Positions 53,297-61,679 of a stretch of 64,000 bases of DNA are shown here, in pieces. The position numbers were made by a program, and so were the translations under genes. Where the stretch lies: assembly GCF_030409055.1 (NCBI RefSeq), contig NZ_CP116619.1, positions 4,543,628 through 4,607,627 of the forward strand, written 5' to 3'. Under the pieces are notes generated by a model. That model saw only the letters and a program-made list of their open reading frames with translations, ran no database searches and was not told the DNA's origin. The stretch's first letter is position 1; each line of letters opens with the position of its first letter. The DNA is from Trichocoleus desertorum NBK24. GTDB taxonomy: Bacteria; Cyanobacteriota; Cyanobacteriia; FACHB-46.

Positions 53297-53518
53297 CTAG
53301 TTACAGCCACAGAAGGATTCACAGAAGGATTTAGCAGTGCCGAAATCCAACAAGCCGTGATTTCTGCACTCTACCAGTCGCTGTATCTCAAACAGCCTTT
53401 GGATACTGCACTTCTCGTTCAAGCTATTCGCGGTATTATCCCACTCTCCGTCTCCCGACGCGAAGAACTATTGCAACGGAGAGCGATCGCCAAAGAACGT
53501 TTTATTAGCGTCAAGTAA
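53297..53518 (+). pseudogene. Orphan C-terminal fragment of an AAA+ ATPase (Ycf46-like)
   Basis: A 73-codon plus-strand frame with no start codon in context, ending at TAA 53516-53518. It reads like the lid end of an AAA+ protein: TEGFSSAEIQQAVISALYQ, LDTALLVQAIRGIIPLSVSRREEL, then RAIAKERFISVK. The FTGAEI-like motif and alpha-helical lid are typical of Ycf46/FtsH-type ATPases. The N-terminal ATPase core is absent. A short in-frame duplication (ACAGAAGGATT repeated at 53309-53331) sits at the fragment's beginning. It is therefore a remnant; parent family assigned by motif memory only. Confidence 0.5.
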
Positions 53519-53528
53519 ACTACTGCAA

Positions 53529-53789
53529 TTAAGCCACAGAGAGTTCGTAGTGCAATACTAACAACTCATCTGCCTGCAAGACAGCTATGAAATATTCACG
53601 TCCTTGTAGATCGGCAAATTCTACTAAATATTGGGTTTGCTCTACTTCTTCATACCTTTCAACAACTGTTCCAACCTGTCCAGGAGGTAGGCTGGCAATA
53701 GAGGCATAGCTAGGTTCAGCTAGAATGAGGCGATCGCTGGAAACGGGTCTAAGTGTAGCAACTGTATCTAAGAGAGTGGGAGTTTTCAT
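53529..53789 (-). CDS. DUF4926-domain protein
   Basis: 86 residues. DUF4926 pattern: LLDTVATLRPV, LPPGQVGTVVERYEEVEQTQYLVEFADLQGREYFIAVLQADELLVL, a small SH3-like beta barrel. The gene starts one base after the stop of the upstream DUF6883 gene on the same strand, so the two are translated as a pair. Function unknown; the partner's DUF6883 domain is also found in toxin-like contexts, which makes an immunity/antitoxin role possible but unproven. Confidence 0.72.
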   Translation of the reverse strand: MKTPTLLDTVATLRPVSSDRLILAEPSYASIASLPPGQVGTVVERYEEVEQTQYLVEFADLQGREYFIAVLQADELLVLHYELSVA

Positions 53790-53790
53790 A

Positions 53791-54120
53791 TTATTTAATA
53801 AATGCAGAAATTAAGCGTGGATTTGAATCTTTAGTTCTAATCTCCCAAATGGCACGCAGTTCAACTCCATTAGTATCCGGTACAGTCCAATCTACCTTAA
53901 ACACCTGACCGAATGCTGTAGCGTCTTGCTGAACAACTTCGCCTTCAATCGCTGCTATTTGAATCAATTCTCGCAAGAAGTCAGCATTACTTGCTGTAAT
54001 GTTCAACGCTGACTCGAAAACTCGTGCTTTGTGCTTACCAGAAGGATGGTCTATGTTCAGACAATAGCCGATAAGTTTCTGTATGGAAATTTCGGCTCGA
54101 TCGCCATTGGGTAATTTCAT
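53791..54120 (-). CDS. DUF6883-domain protein
   Basis: 109 residues, MKLPNGDRAEISIQKLIGYCLNIDHPSGKHKARVF (given here in part), then LNITASNADFLRELIQIAA and VFKVDWTVPDTNGVELRAIWEIR. The opening LPNG.....KL..YCLN..HP.GKHKA is the DUF6883 hallmark and resembles the C-terminal domain of some polymorphic toxins. It is complete as a stand-alone protein. It precedes the DUF4926 gene by one base. No catalytic assignment possible. Confidence 0.72.
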   Translation of the reverse strand: MKLPNGDRAEISIQKLIGYCLNIDHPSGKHKARVFESALNITASNADFLRELIQIAAIEGEVVQQDATAFGQVFKVDWTVPDTNGVELRAIWEIRTKDSNPRLISAFIK

Positions 54121-54150
54121 TGCGAACCCTAAGCCTTAGCCCATCAAATC

Positions 54151-54741
54151 CTAATTTTTACTTTCTGAGGGGGATTGTAGCAGCCTAAAGGATTGATGAA
54201 CTTGCTCAATCGTGGGCAATGCTTGAGGATTGCTAGCTCCGTAATAGCTGACTAATTCTCCAATTTGGCGATCGCCATAAGGGATATAACTGACAATGGC
54301 ATCAGTAAAACCAAATTTAGAGGTGGTTAGCCAACACCGCACTACTTTTTGCCCATTCACCGTCATCACTTCTTTTTTGATGATTCGACTCTTCTGATCC
54401 GCTTCAATTTCAGCTAGCAATTGTTCTACAGTTCCCGATCGTAGGGCTACACCTGTTCTAATGGCGGAGGGTAAGGCTTGGGCGGTGGCTTTTTCAGGTG
54501 GATAATTGGTAGCCACGATGTAAAACGGCATGCCACCATAACTATCGAGTGACCAGTCGTGGGGATATTGGAAGGAGAATAAGTTTCCCTCGACATGGGT
54601 TTTGAATTCTGGCGTTTGGGAACGCTGGTCTGGGCTGTTGCGGTTCGAGGAAAAGAACTGTTGCGACTCATCGCAAGCCGATAAGAAACCACAGCTCAAA
54701 ATTGCTACACTCGCGATCGCCCTCCACCACCAATGCCTCAT
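54151..54741 (-). CDS. Periplasmic lipoprotein with PsbP-like fold
   Basis: 196 residues. Signal peptide with lipobox LSAC (Cys23, SVAILSCGFLSACDES). The mature part has the pattern of PsbP/DUF1795-type proteins: LFSFQYPHDWSLDSYGGMPFYIVATNYPP, KKEVMTVNGQKVVRCWLTTS and a C-terminal helix (TIEQVHQSFRLL). Specific role unknown. It lies 30 bp upstream of the DUF6883 gene on the same strand and may share its transcript. Confidence 0.72.
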   Translation of the reverse strand: MRHWWWRAIASVAILSCGFLSACDESQQFFSSNRNSPDQRSQTPEFKTHVEGNLFSFQYPHDWSLDSYGGMPFYIVATNYPPEKATAQALPSAIRTGVALRSGTVEQLLAEIEADQKSRIIKKEVMTVNGQKVVRCWLTTSKFGFTDAIVSYIPYGDRQIGELVSYYGASNPQALPTIEQVHQSFRLLQSPSESKN

Positions 54742-54899
54742 TTCTGACTCTCCTAGCCCACACTCAAGTAAAACTATGTTTGACTACTCGGCTGGCGAGA
54801 TCAATTTCGCAAAGCTCTTTGTCACTAAGTTTTGAGGTTAATTTGAGAGGGCGATCGCCACCTCACTTTTTACACTTTTGAATAAAGGCCAGATCAGTC

Positions 54900-56348
54900 T
54901 TACAAATACTTTTTCAATAGTTGCCCTAATACCGAAATGCCTCGCTCGATTTCGGCTGGGGTAGAGGAGTAATTTAATCGCATAGCGGTGTAGCCCTTTT
55001 GGTCGGGGAAGAAGAGAGAGCCGCAGGACATCACGACTTTTTGAGCGATCGCTTCTTGGCGAATGGTCTCCATTGGTAGCTGGGATGGTAAATGCACCCA
55101 GAGAAACAGCCCACCATTGGGCACCGTCCAAGATGCTTCTTGAGGAAAATAGCGTTCTAGCGCTTGCAGCATGGCATTGCGGCTTTGCAGATTCTCGGTG
55201 CGGAGATGGTTGAGATGCCGCCGATAGTGACCAGAGGCTAGATACTCGCTGATGATCGCTTGGGAGACAGTAGAGACATGCAGATCGTTCAGCAACTTGC
55301 GCTCTACTAGGGGGCGATAATGCTTCCCAGTCACCACCATGTAGCCCACACGCAATCCGGGCATCAGTGTTTTAGAAAAGGTGCCGATGTAGGTGACTAA
55401 ATCATGGCGATCGATCGCTTTAATCGGAGCAGGGACAGGCTCAAAATTTAGCCCTTCATAGGCGTTATCTTCCAAAATGGGGCAGGCATATTGTTCTGCC
55501 AACTCTAATAATCGCTGCCGATGGGATTGGGAAGTCGTGATGCCAGTGGGATTGTGCAGCGTACTAATCGTGTAGATCAGCTTCGGGCGATGACTACCAA
55601 GATATTGTTCTAGCAGTTCTAAATTCATCCCGGTGGCTGTCATCGGGATGCCAATCACTCTCGCGCCCAAATTCTCTAGGACTGCGATCGCCCCATGATA
55701 GGTGGGACTCTCCACAATCACCCAATCTCCCGGTTGCACATAGTAGTGCATCACCAAGGACAGCCCTTGCTTCGAGCCGCTCGTGATAATAATGTTGTCT
55801 GTCGAGACTTGTAATCCCTGTTGCCACACCAGCATTTGGGCGATCTGTTTCCGCAGCACCAAGCGACCTTGAGGCAAATCATAATTGAATAAAGCTGTGT
55901 CTATATCTGCGATCGCGCGTCTAGCAATCCGCCGCAAATCTTCTGACTCTGGTGGTCGAGGGAAACCACAGCCCAAATTAATCACGCCCTTTTGGGTTTG
56001 CGCCAGCATCGAGTCCGCATAGACATCAAAAAAAGAGATGCTTCGTTGTTGCGGAATGATCACATCCTGCGCTGGGGCAAAGGTAGGTTCCGACTGTGGG
56101 GCAGGAATGGAGGAAGAGTTGACAAAATATCCTGCGCCTTGACGAGCAGACACTAAACCATCCGCCTCTAACACGCCATAAGCTTCAATCACTGTCAGCT
56201 TATTGACTTGAGCATTTTCAGCCAACCTCCGAATCGACGGCAGACGTTCTCCTGGCTGCATCGCTCCTGACTGAATCAGATGACTAATGCGATCGCGGAT
56301 TTGCAAATAAACAGGTTTTGGTGACTGTCGATCTAACGGAATTCTCAT
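54900..56348 (-). CDS. MocR-type transcriptional regulator (GntR HTH + aminotransferase fold)
   Basis: 482 residues from the ATG at 56348 (GGAG 7 nt upstream); a TTG at 56360 is also in frame. Residues about 1-75 are a GntR-type winged helix (PVYLQIRDRISHLIQSGAMQPGERLPSIRRLAE, LTVIEAYGVLEADGLVSARQGAGYFV). Residues about 125-480 are a class I aminotransferase-like PLP domain with the Lys in FSKTLMPGLRVGYMV. Such regulators (GabR, PdxR) bind repeated operators near their own promoters in response to PLP or its adducts. Repeated CTAGTACAGTTTT-type motifs occur in the upstream region. The target set is unknown; divergent genes encode a small protein and PhzF. Confidence 0.92.
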   Translation of the reverse strand: MRIPLDRQSPKPVYLQIRDRISHLIQSGAMQPGERLPSIRRLAENAQVNKLTVIEAYGVLEADGLVSARQGAGYFVNSSSIPAPQSEPTFAPAQDVIIPQQRSISFFDVYADSMLAQTQKGVINLGCGFPRPPESEDLRRIARRAIADIDTALFNYDLPQGRLVLRKQIAQMLVWQQGLQVSTDNIIITSGSKQGLSLVMHYYVQPGDWVIVESPTYHGAIAVLENLGARVIGIPMTATGMNLELLEQYLGSHRPKLIYTISTLHNPTGITTSQSHRQRLLELAEQYACPILEDNAYEGLNFEPVPAPIKAIDRHDLVTYIGTFSKTLMPGLRVGYMVVTGKHYRPLVERKLLNDLHVSTVSQAIISEYLASGHYRRHLNHLRTENLQSRNAMLQALERYFPQEASWTVPNGGLFLWVHLPSQLPMETIRQEAIAQKVVMSCGSLFFPDQKGYTAMRLNYSSTPAEIERGISVLGQLLKKYL

Positions 56349-56476
56349 CACTTGCTCCAATAACAGAAGCAGCAGTTAAAAATAATTTGAGCTGAAATTT
56401 ACTAACAGCTCTAATCAGAATTCAAGCATTACTAGCTGCTACAAAGTGAAATATATATGATTTTTTTCAAATCAAC

Positions 56477-56535
56477 CTAGTACAGTTTTGCTCAGTTTCT
56501 ACTAGAACAGTTTTTGGAATCGCACAACTGTATTA
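56477..56535. promoter_or_regulatory. Cluster of CTAGTACAGTTTT-type operator repeats
   Basis: Three copies: CTAGTACAGTTTT at 56477-56489, CTAGAACAGTTTT at 56502-56514 (25 bp centre-to-centre, direct), and the inverted AACTGTATTAG at 56525-56535. They lie 130-190 bp upstream of the MocR start codon. Confidence 0.5.
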
Positions 56536-56825
56536 GTTGCTATCTCTAAGCTTCAAGCTTTTCTGACAATCCTCACCCAAACCTAAATATTAAAAACCAG
56601 CTCAAAACTAGATCTTAGCTTACAGCTTAGTAGAGTCCAACTTTACTTTTACCCACATCCCCCAATTGCATGAATCTTCTGGACGAGGTGTGTCTTTAAC
56701 AATTCACTTAGCTTAGAAGAATTAGTTGCACTACAAATATTCGGATTTCTTTCCCTACTACGACCAATCAGAAACTACTCAAAACTACCCAAGCAATCGC
56801 TATATTTAGACAATTTTTAGGCTCA

Positions 56826-56838
56826 AAAACTGTACTAG
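56826..56838. promoter_or_regulatory. Distal inverted copy of the operator motif
   Basis: AAAACTGTACTAG, exact reverse complement of the 56477 copy, about 95 bp upstream of the divergent 56931 gene. Confidence 0.45.
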
Positions 56839-56930
56839 TCAAGTTGATTTGTTTTTGTACCTTTTCAGTTAAGCACCATACCCTTCAGAGTAATTAGTAA
56901 CAACTTAAATTACCTCTCGTGAGGTTCATC

Positions 56931-57155
56931 ATGAAAACCTTAAAATTTACTTCTCTAACCTCTCAAAGCCTCTCTAACCTGTGGCAATCGTTGAGGCGAG
57001 TGATTGCTCGTTATACAGAGATTCGAGTTTGGCAGAAAAGCGATCGCCAGGGAAATCTCTATTGGCATGGCTACAACCCCAGTAATGGCGACTATGTTTC
57101 CTTTGGCACAGAAGCAGAAATTCGCATGTGGATTGAAGAGCACTACTACAGATAG
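56931..57155 (+). CDS. Small conserved-looking Trp-rich protein
   Basis: 74 residues from the ATG at 56931; a GTG at 56919 (in GTGAGGTT) is in frame but GAGG around 56920 would serve as ribosome-binding site for the ATG. Contents: basic N-terminal helix (SLSNLWQSLRRVIARYTEIRVW), then QKSDRQGNLYWHGYNPSNGDYVSFGTEAEIRMWIEEHYY. The WxxY and GNLYWHGYNP pattern suggests a small beta-hairpin domain. No named family recalled. Divergent from the MocR gene, with a shared operator motif, and 64 bp before PhzF. Confidence 0.6.
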   Translation: MKTLKFTSLTSQSLSNLWQSLRRVIARYTEIRVWQKSDRQGNLYWHGYNPSNGDYVSFGTEAEIRMWIEEHYYR

Positions 57156-57219
57156 ACCCAGTTTTCCGATAGGCTCTTAAGTGTTGCTGAGTCATCCAGG
57201 CTAAGAAACTGGAACATTT

Positions 57220-58011
57220 ATGGGACTGACAATTACGCAGGTAGACGCATTTACCAATCAACCCTTTAGTGGCAACCCTGCCGCCGTTTGTGTTCTGCCT
57301 GAACCACGGGATGACCAATGGATGCAAAACGTTGCCAGAGAAATGAACTTATCGGAAACCGCTTTTCTGCTGCAACAGGAAGATGGCTTTAATCTCCGTT
57401 GGTTCACCCCTACCGTTGAAGTTGATCTGTGTGGTCATGCTACCCTAGCCAGCGCTCATGCGTTGTGGGAATTGGGATATCTAAAACCTGACCAAGAAGC
57501 AAAATTCCACACCCGCAGTGGACTCCTCACCGCCCAACGCCAAGGAGACTGGATTGTGCTCAACTTTCCCGCTCAGCCTGCCACCGCGATCGCGCCTCCA
57601 CCAGATCTAGATGCTGCTCTTGGTGTCACCAATCTCAACTATGTTGGCAGCAACCAAATTGATTACTTAGTGGAGCTAGAGTCAGAAGCAGTTATCCGCG
57701 ATCTTCAACCCAATCTGACTTTACTCAAAGCATTTTCTGTCCGAGGCATCATTGTCACTAGCCTACCTGATGCTGGAGAGTATGATTTTGTCTCCCGCTT
57801 CTTTGCGCCCCAATCGGGCATTGACGAAGATCCAGTCACAGGTTCTGCCCATTGCTGCCTTGGCCCCTATTGGCAAGAGCGCCTCAAAAAAGATGAACTC
57901 CTCGCCTATCAAGCTTCTCCCCGTGGCGGAGTACTGCGAGTGCATTGCCAAGACGATCGCGTTGCTATTGCTGGGCAAGCCGTCACTGTGTTGAGAGGGG
58001 AACTGATTTAG
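57220..58011 (+). CDS. PhzF-family isomerase
   Basis: 263 residues, two-domain diaminopimelate-epimerase-like fold. Signatures: ITQVDAFTNQPFSGNPAAVCVLP, MNLSETAFLLQQEDGFNLRWFTP (catalytic Glu in NLSETAF), VDLCGHATLASAH, RFFAPQSGIDEDPVTGSAHCCLGPYW. PhzF in phenazine producers isomerises dihydrohydroxyanthranilate, but most members (like this one, without other phenazine genes) have unknown substrates. Likely co-transcribed with the 56931 gene and regulated by the divergent MocR protein; that link is inferred from position only. Confidence 0.9.
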   Translation: MGLTITQVDAFTNQPFSGNPAAVCVLPEPRDDQWMQNVAREMNLSETAFLLQQEDGFNLRWFTPTVEVDLCGHATLASAHALWELGYLKPDQEAKFHTRSGLLTAQRQGDWIVLNFPAQPATAIAPPPDLDAALGVTNLNYVGSNQIDYLVELESEAVIRDLQPNLTLLKAFSVRGIIVTSLPDAGEYDFVSRFFAPQSGIDEDPVTGSAHCCLGPYWQERLKKDELLAYQASPRGGVLRVHCQDDRVAIAGQAVTVLRGELI

Positions 58012-58056
58012 TTGGAAGTGAGGAGTGAGGAGTCAAAGAAAAGAGAGGAGTCGTAA

Positions 58057-58737
58057 GTGGGTATCAAGCTGGAGACTATTGTGCCTTGGGGACGATCGCT
58101 GAGCGAGTACATCGCCATGTTCCGCCTTACCCCAGCAGATCTGAGCCGTCGAATCTTAGACTGTGGGGGTGGGCCTGCTAGCTTTAATGCGGAAATGACC
58201 CGCCAAGGCTACTCCGTCCTATCCTGCGATCCCATCTATCAATTCAGCACCGACGAGATCTCCCAGCGCATCCAGGAAACTTACCCCCAAATCATCAATG
58301 GCGTTACAGCCAACCAAGACAGCTATGTGTGGGATGCGATCGCCTCTCCCGAACAGCTAGGAGAAGCACGCATGGCTGCTATGAACCAATTTCTGCAAGA
58401 CTTCCTAGCAGGTTTCCAGGCAGGACGCTACCTCACCGCCGAGCTTCCCCAACTTCCCTTCAGCAACAAACAATTTGACCTAGCCCTCTGTTCCCACCTG
58501 TTATTTACCTACTCCGATCAACTCTCAACCGAATTTCACATCCAGGCGATCGCAGAACTTTGTCGAGTTGCCACCGAAATCCGCATCTTCCCGATTCTAG
58601 ACATTGCAGGCGAACTCTCACCCCACCTTCAACCTGTCCTTGATCACTTCCAGCAACAAGGCTACCAGCCAGAAATTCAACCCGTTCACTACGAATTCCA
58701 AAAAGGAGGCAACCAACTCCTAAAAATCAGCTCCTAG
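58057..58737 (+). CDS. SAM-dependent methyltransferase-like protein
   Basis: 226 residues, starting GTG 58057. Class I methyltransferase features are the glycine motif ILDCGGGPASFNAEM (motif I), VLSCDPIYQFS (acidic end of strand 2) and LALCSHLLFTY (motif IV-like). The remainder is helical, then a strand-rich end (IRIFPILD, QPVHYEFQKGG). The substrate is unknown. It begins 45 bp after the PhzF gene and runs in the same direction. Confidence 0.8.
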   Translation: MGIKLETIVPWGRSLSEYIAMFRLTPADLSRRILDCGGGPASFNAEMTRQGYSVLSCDPIYQFSTDEISQRIQETYPQIINGVTANQDSYVWDAIASPEQLGEARMAAMNQFLQDFLAGFQAGRYLTAELPQLPFSNKQFDLALCSHLLFTYSDQLSTEFHIQAIAELCRVATEIRIFPILDIAGELSPHLQPVLDHFQQQGYQPEIQPVHYEFQKGGNQLLKISS

Positions 58738-58934
58738 TTCTCTAGCAAGCTCGCCAATTTCCTAACTGGCACAATCCAGCCGAGGTTCAACCCTAGGATT
58801 ACCGTTGCGATCGCGGTGCCAAGTCCAGCCAATTGAGGTTCTGGATTAGGCACCACTCTCTGATTGTCACAAGCAAGATTTACTCAAGCTATAGAACTCC
58901 ACCAAGTTCAACGTGCATCAGCGAGGTAAATCTC

Positions 58935-59126
58935 ATGAATTTCAAGCAAACCGTTCTCAACCTTTTCTCTTGGCTCAAGTCCACTACAGAATCCAACTCA
59001 GAGCCGCTTACACCTGAATCTGAACCGGACGTTGCGCCCCAGGCTCCCGTTACTATGTCCTTCTATGCGGCTAGGCCCAAAACAAGAACGATTCCTGGAC
59101 GCCGCTCTCCCGCAGGTTCTCGTTAG
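58935..59126 (+). CDS. Small hypothetical protein
   Basis: 63 residues from the ATG at 58935, with GAGG seven bases upstream. Begins MNFKQTVLNLFSWLKSTTES (amphipathic helix), then an acidic Pro/Glu stretch and a basic end (RTIPGRRSPAGSR). A longer frame to 58833 exists without a convincing start. No family recognised. Confidence 0.45.
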   Translation: MNFKQTVLNLFSWLKSTTESNSEPLTPESEPDVAPQAPVTMSFYAARPKTRTIPGRRSPAGSR

Positions 59127-59281
59127 GCATCGCTCTTGATGAAAATATTGATTCCTTTGACGTAGCATGGGGCAATCGCAGTGTCGGCAAACCTAGATCA
59201 CCTCATTGCAACGTGATCACGTCCCTGTGAGAGAATCGCTTCACCATCTCACTCGTTTGCGCCAACGCTTAAATCCTTCGC

Positions 59282-59437
59282 TTAATCTTTTAGGGAGTCC
59301 AACAACTCTGTCAAAGCGGAAAAGGTATCTGGGTTGCCGATGATCAAATCACCATTCGCATCCATTGAGAAGTCTTCGCCAAACTCGAAGCCACTGCGAA
59401 TGAGAAAAAGTACTATATCAACCTTAAAGTCATCCAT
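59282..59437 (-). CDS. Possible small acidic protein
   Basis: 51 residues, ATG 59437, stop 59282-59284, shorter than the usual length cut-off. Sequence MDDFKVDIVLFLIRSGFEF at the start and NGDLIIGNPDTFSALTELLDSLKD at the end has normal amphipathic character and codon use. No ribosome-binding site is evident. No family recognised. Confidence 0.4.
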   Translation of the reverse strand: MDDFKVDIVLFLIRSGFEFGEDFSMDANGDLIIGNPDTFSALTELLDSLKD

Positions 59438-59974
59438 GATCTGTAGATGAAAGCCTATATCTGATCTAAGTAAAATTAATAGCTATAGCCACCCATCTAT
59501 AGGACTAATTCAGCTAGCTAAAGCTCTAACCTGCGAGTGTCGTTCTGGTAAAGTTGGCTTGAAAGGCTCAGCACTTGCTAGAGTAGATGCGTTAGATTAA
59601 TTACTTTATTTTTATATTTTTCAAGTAATTATACAGAAAAAAACTGGTCAACTTATTATTCTATTTCAGGGATTTAATCTCTTTGAAGCTATTGTAAAAT
59701 CGCCAATTTCTACATTTAGGGAACTTTAGAAACTGATATCCTTCAAATCTAAGGGGGCTTGAGAGCTATGCCTATGCTCGATTAAAGCCACTTTTATTCG
59801 TCAGAATGATGGTTTTTAATGGGCAAGCTTGATGTTAATTACAGCATCTACAAGTGTTGGTAAATAAGCCGATGCCATTAAAGTGAACAGTCTCGTCAGA
59901 TTGTTTCACCTTAATCCTCTTTACCTACTTCGGTAGTAAGCCCAACTCTGAGTGAGTCATTTGTGGAGATGTCG
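59438..59974. other. 537-bp AT-rich region upstream of the export gene
   Basis: No ORF of note. It probably holds the promoter of the Wza-type gene. A stem with a UUCG tetraloop (CTAC-TTCG-GTAG core, 59920-59940) lies 35 bp before its start codon. Confidence 0.4.
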
Positions 59975-61480
59975 ATGAATCGCCCAAGCTTAAATTTCCT
60001 AACTCGGTGGTATTTGCAATCGGCATTGGGCCGAAAACCACCAAAAGGCTTTCAACGGCAGATTGGAACTGCAAAACAATTGGTGTTATTGGTGCTGGTC
60101 GGATTGATTACTCTACCTGCCCCTGGGATGGCGCAGTTTACCCAGGCCGTTCCAAATCTACAGCCTAGTGCAGAAGCCACAGGAGACGCCGGATACATTC
60201 TGGGAGCGGGCGATCGCATTCGAGTCGATTTTTTTGAAGTCCCAGAGTATAGCGGTGAGTTTATCGTCTTGCCGAGTGGCACTGTAAACTTGCCTCAAGT
60301 TGGAGCTGTCTCGGTGCAAGGCCAAACCTTGAAGCAAGCGTCTAATAGCATTGGAGCCAAATTTGCGGCTTATTTAAGACAGCCTCTAGTCACAATTAGT
60401 TTGTTGGCTGCTCGACCGATCAAAGTTGCGATCGCGGGTGAAGTCAATCGTCCTGGTTCCTACACCACTAAGCCAGAAGCAGCAGCGACTGACATTGGCG
60501 CAACCTCAGTCACAAGAATGATTGAACTTGCAGGTGGCATTACTCAAGCTGCGGATGTGCGTCGGGTGCAAATCCGACGAGCTAGACCTGGCAATACTGG
60601 TGCTGCTGTGCTCAATGTCGATCTGTGGCAGCTCCTAAAAACAGGTGATGTCAATCAGGATGTTGCCTTGCGGGATGGCGATAGTATTTTCATTCCTGCG
60701 TCTGAAAGCATCAATTTAGATGAGGCATCTCAGTTAGCCGCCGCTAGTTTCTCCACCACTCAAACTCGTCCTCTCAAAGTTGCTATTGTGGGTCAAGTGA
60801 AGCGTCCTGGCCCCTACATTATTAGTGGTGCAACCGATAATGAGACTGGCGTCAACACCAACAATCAAGAAAAGATTCCCACGATTACGAAGGCGATTCA
60901 GGCAGCAGGTGGCATCACCCAAACGGCAGATATCCGTAACATTGAACTGCGTCGTCGGACTAATTCAGGACCTGCCCAAGTTACCAAAGTTGACTTCTGG
61001 CAACTTTTAGGAGGAGGTGATCTGCGCCAGGATCTGCCTTTGCAAGATGGCGACACGATTGTCATTCCTACTGCCACTACCCTCAGCGCTCAGGAAGCTA
61101 CAGAATTAGCTGCCGCCAGCTTCTCCCCAGATAAGATCACAGTCAACATTGTGGGTGAAGTGGTTAAACCAGGAGCCGTGGAAGTACCACCCAACACACC
61201 GTTGAATCAGGCAGTGTTGGCCGCAGGTGGCTTCAATAAGCGCCGCGCTAAGCAAAGTGCGGTGACTCTCATTCGTCTCAACCCTGATGGCACTGTATCG
61301 CAGCGAGTGATTGAGGTTAACCTGGCTCAAGGTTTGAGTGCACAGAATAACCCACCCCTGCGAAACAACGACACTGTGATCATTGGCAGATCTTCTCTAG
61401 CAGGATTTTCAGATACGGTGGGTAATATTCTTTCACCTCTCAGTGGCGTCTTTGGCCTCTTTAGACTGCTGGGGCTGTAA
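59975..61480 (+). CDS. Polysaccharide export outer-membrane-type protein (Wza-like, SLBB domains)
   Basis: 501 residues from ATG 59975 (GGAG six bases upstream); GTG 59963 and ATG 59969 are alternatives in the same frame. Signal peptide with hydrophobic LVLLVLVGLITLPAPGMAQ. The Poly_export domain has YILGAGDRIRVDFFEVPEYSGEFIVLPSGTVNLP (about 70-105). Three SLBB repeats follow (IAGEVNRPGSY, IVGQVKRPGPY, IVGEVVKPGAVEVPPNTPLNQAVLAAGGF), each with the GGITQ/AGGF turn. Expected to form the outer-membrane channel for exopolysaccharide. No Wzc/Wzx/Wzy genes are adjacent in this window. Confidence 0.92.
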   Translation: MNRPSLNFLTRWYLQSALGRKPPKGFQRQIGTAKQLVLLVLVGLITLPAPGMAQFTQAVPNLQPSAEATGDAGYILGAGDRIRVDFFEVPEYSGEFIVLPSGTVNLPQVGAVSVQGQTLKQASNSIGAKFAAYLRQPLVTISLLAARPIKVAIAGEVNRPGSYTTKPEAAATDIGATSVTRMIELAGGITQAADVRRVQIRRARPGNTGAAVLNVDLWQLLKTGDVNQDVALRDGDSIFIPASESINLDEASQLAAASFSTTQTRPLKVAIVGQVKRPGPYIISGATDNETGVNTNNQEKIPTITKAIQAAGGITQTADIRNIELRRRTNSGPAQVTKVDFWQLLGGGDLRQDLPLQDGDTIVIPTATTLSAQEATELAAASFSPDKITVNIVGEVVKPGAVEVPPNTPLNQAVLAAGGFNKRRAKQSAVTLIRLNPDGTVSQRVIEVNLAQGLSAQNNPPLRNNDTVIIGRSSLAGFSDTVGNILSPLSGVFGLFRLLGL

Positions 61481-61557
61481 CCATTTCCATCCTTAGCATC
61501 TCTTGACCTAGCGATCGCTTGCCATTACGATACAAGAAGTCATACCAACTTTGTCTT

Positions 61558-61641
61558 ATGCGTACCCAGCAGCGATCGCTACGCCATCCCTCTACCCTAC
61601 TCCTAGGGCTGGGACTGCTGCTGCGCCTGACGCACAAATAA
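61558..61641 (+). CDS. Leucine-rich mini-ORF (leader-peptide candidate)
   Basis: 27 codons, ATG to TAA, nine of them Leu, clustered near the end (STLLLGLGLLLRL). The Leu codons are mixed (CTA, CTC, CTG). The ORF is in the 5' region of leuA and is reminiscent of attenuation leader peptides. No clear terminator/antiterminator pair was found downstream, and the stretch could equally be a remnant of a membrane-anchor sequence. Confidence 0.3.
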   Translation: MRTQQRSLRHPSTLLLGLGLLLRLTHK

Positions 61642-61679
61642 TTCTGTGAGCTTAATCTAGTTTTTTCTCAATCTAACCA

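Larger units (their letters stand above)
56349..56930. other. 582-bp AT-rich divergent control region
   Basis: No ORF of note. It holds the operator-like repeats at 56477-56535 and 56826-56838, and presumably the divergent promoters of the MocR gene and the 56931 gene. Otherwise featureless poly-purine/T-rich sequence. Confidence 0.5.
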
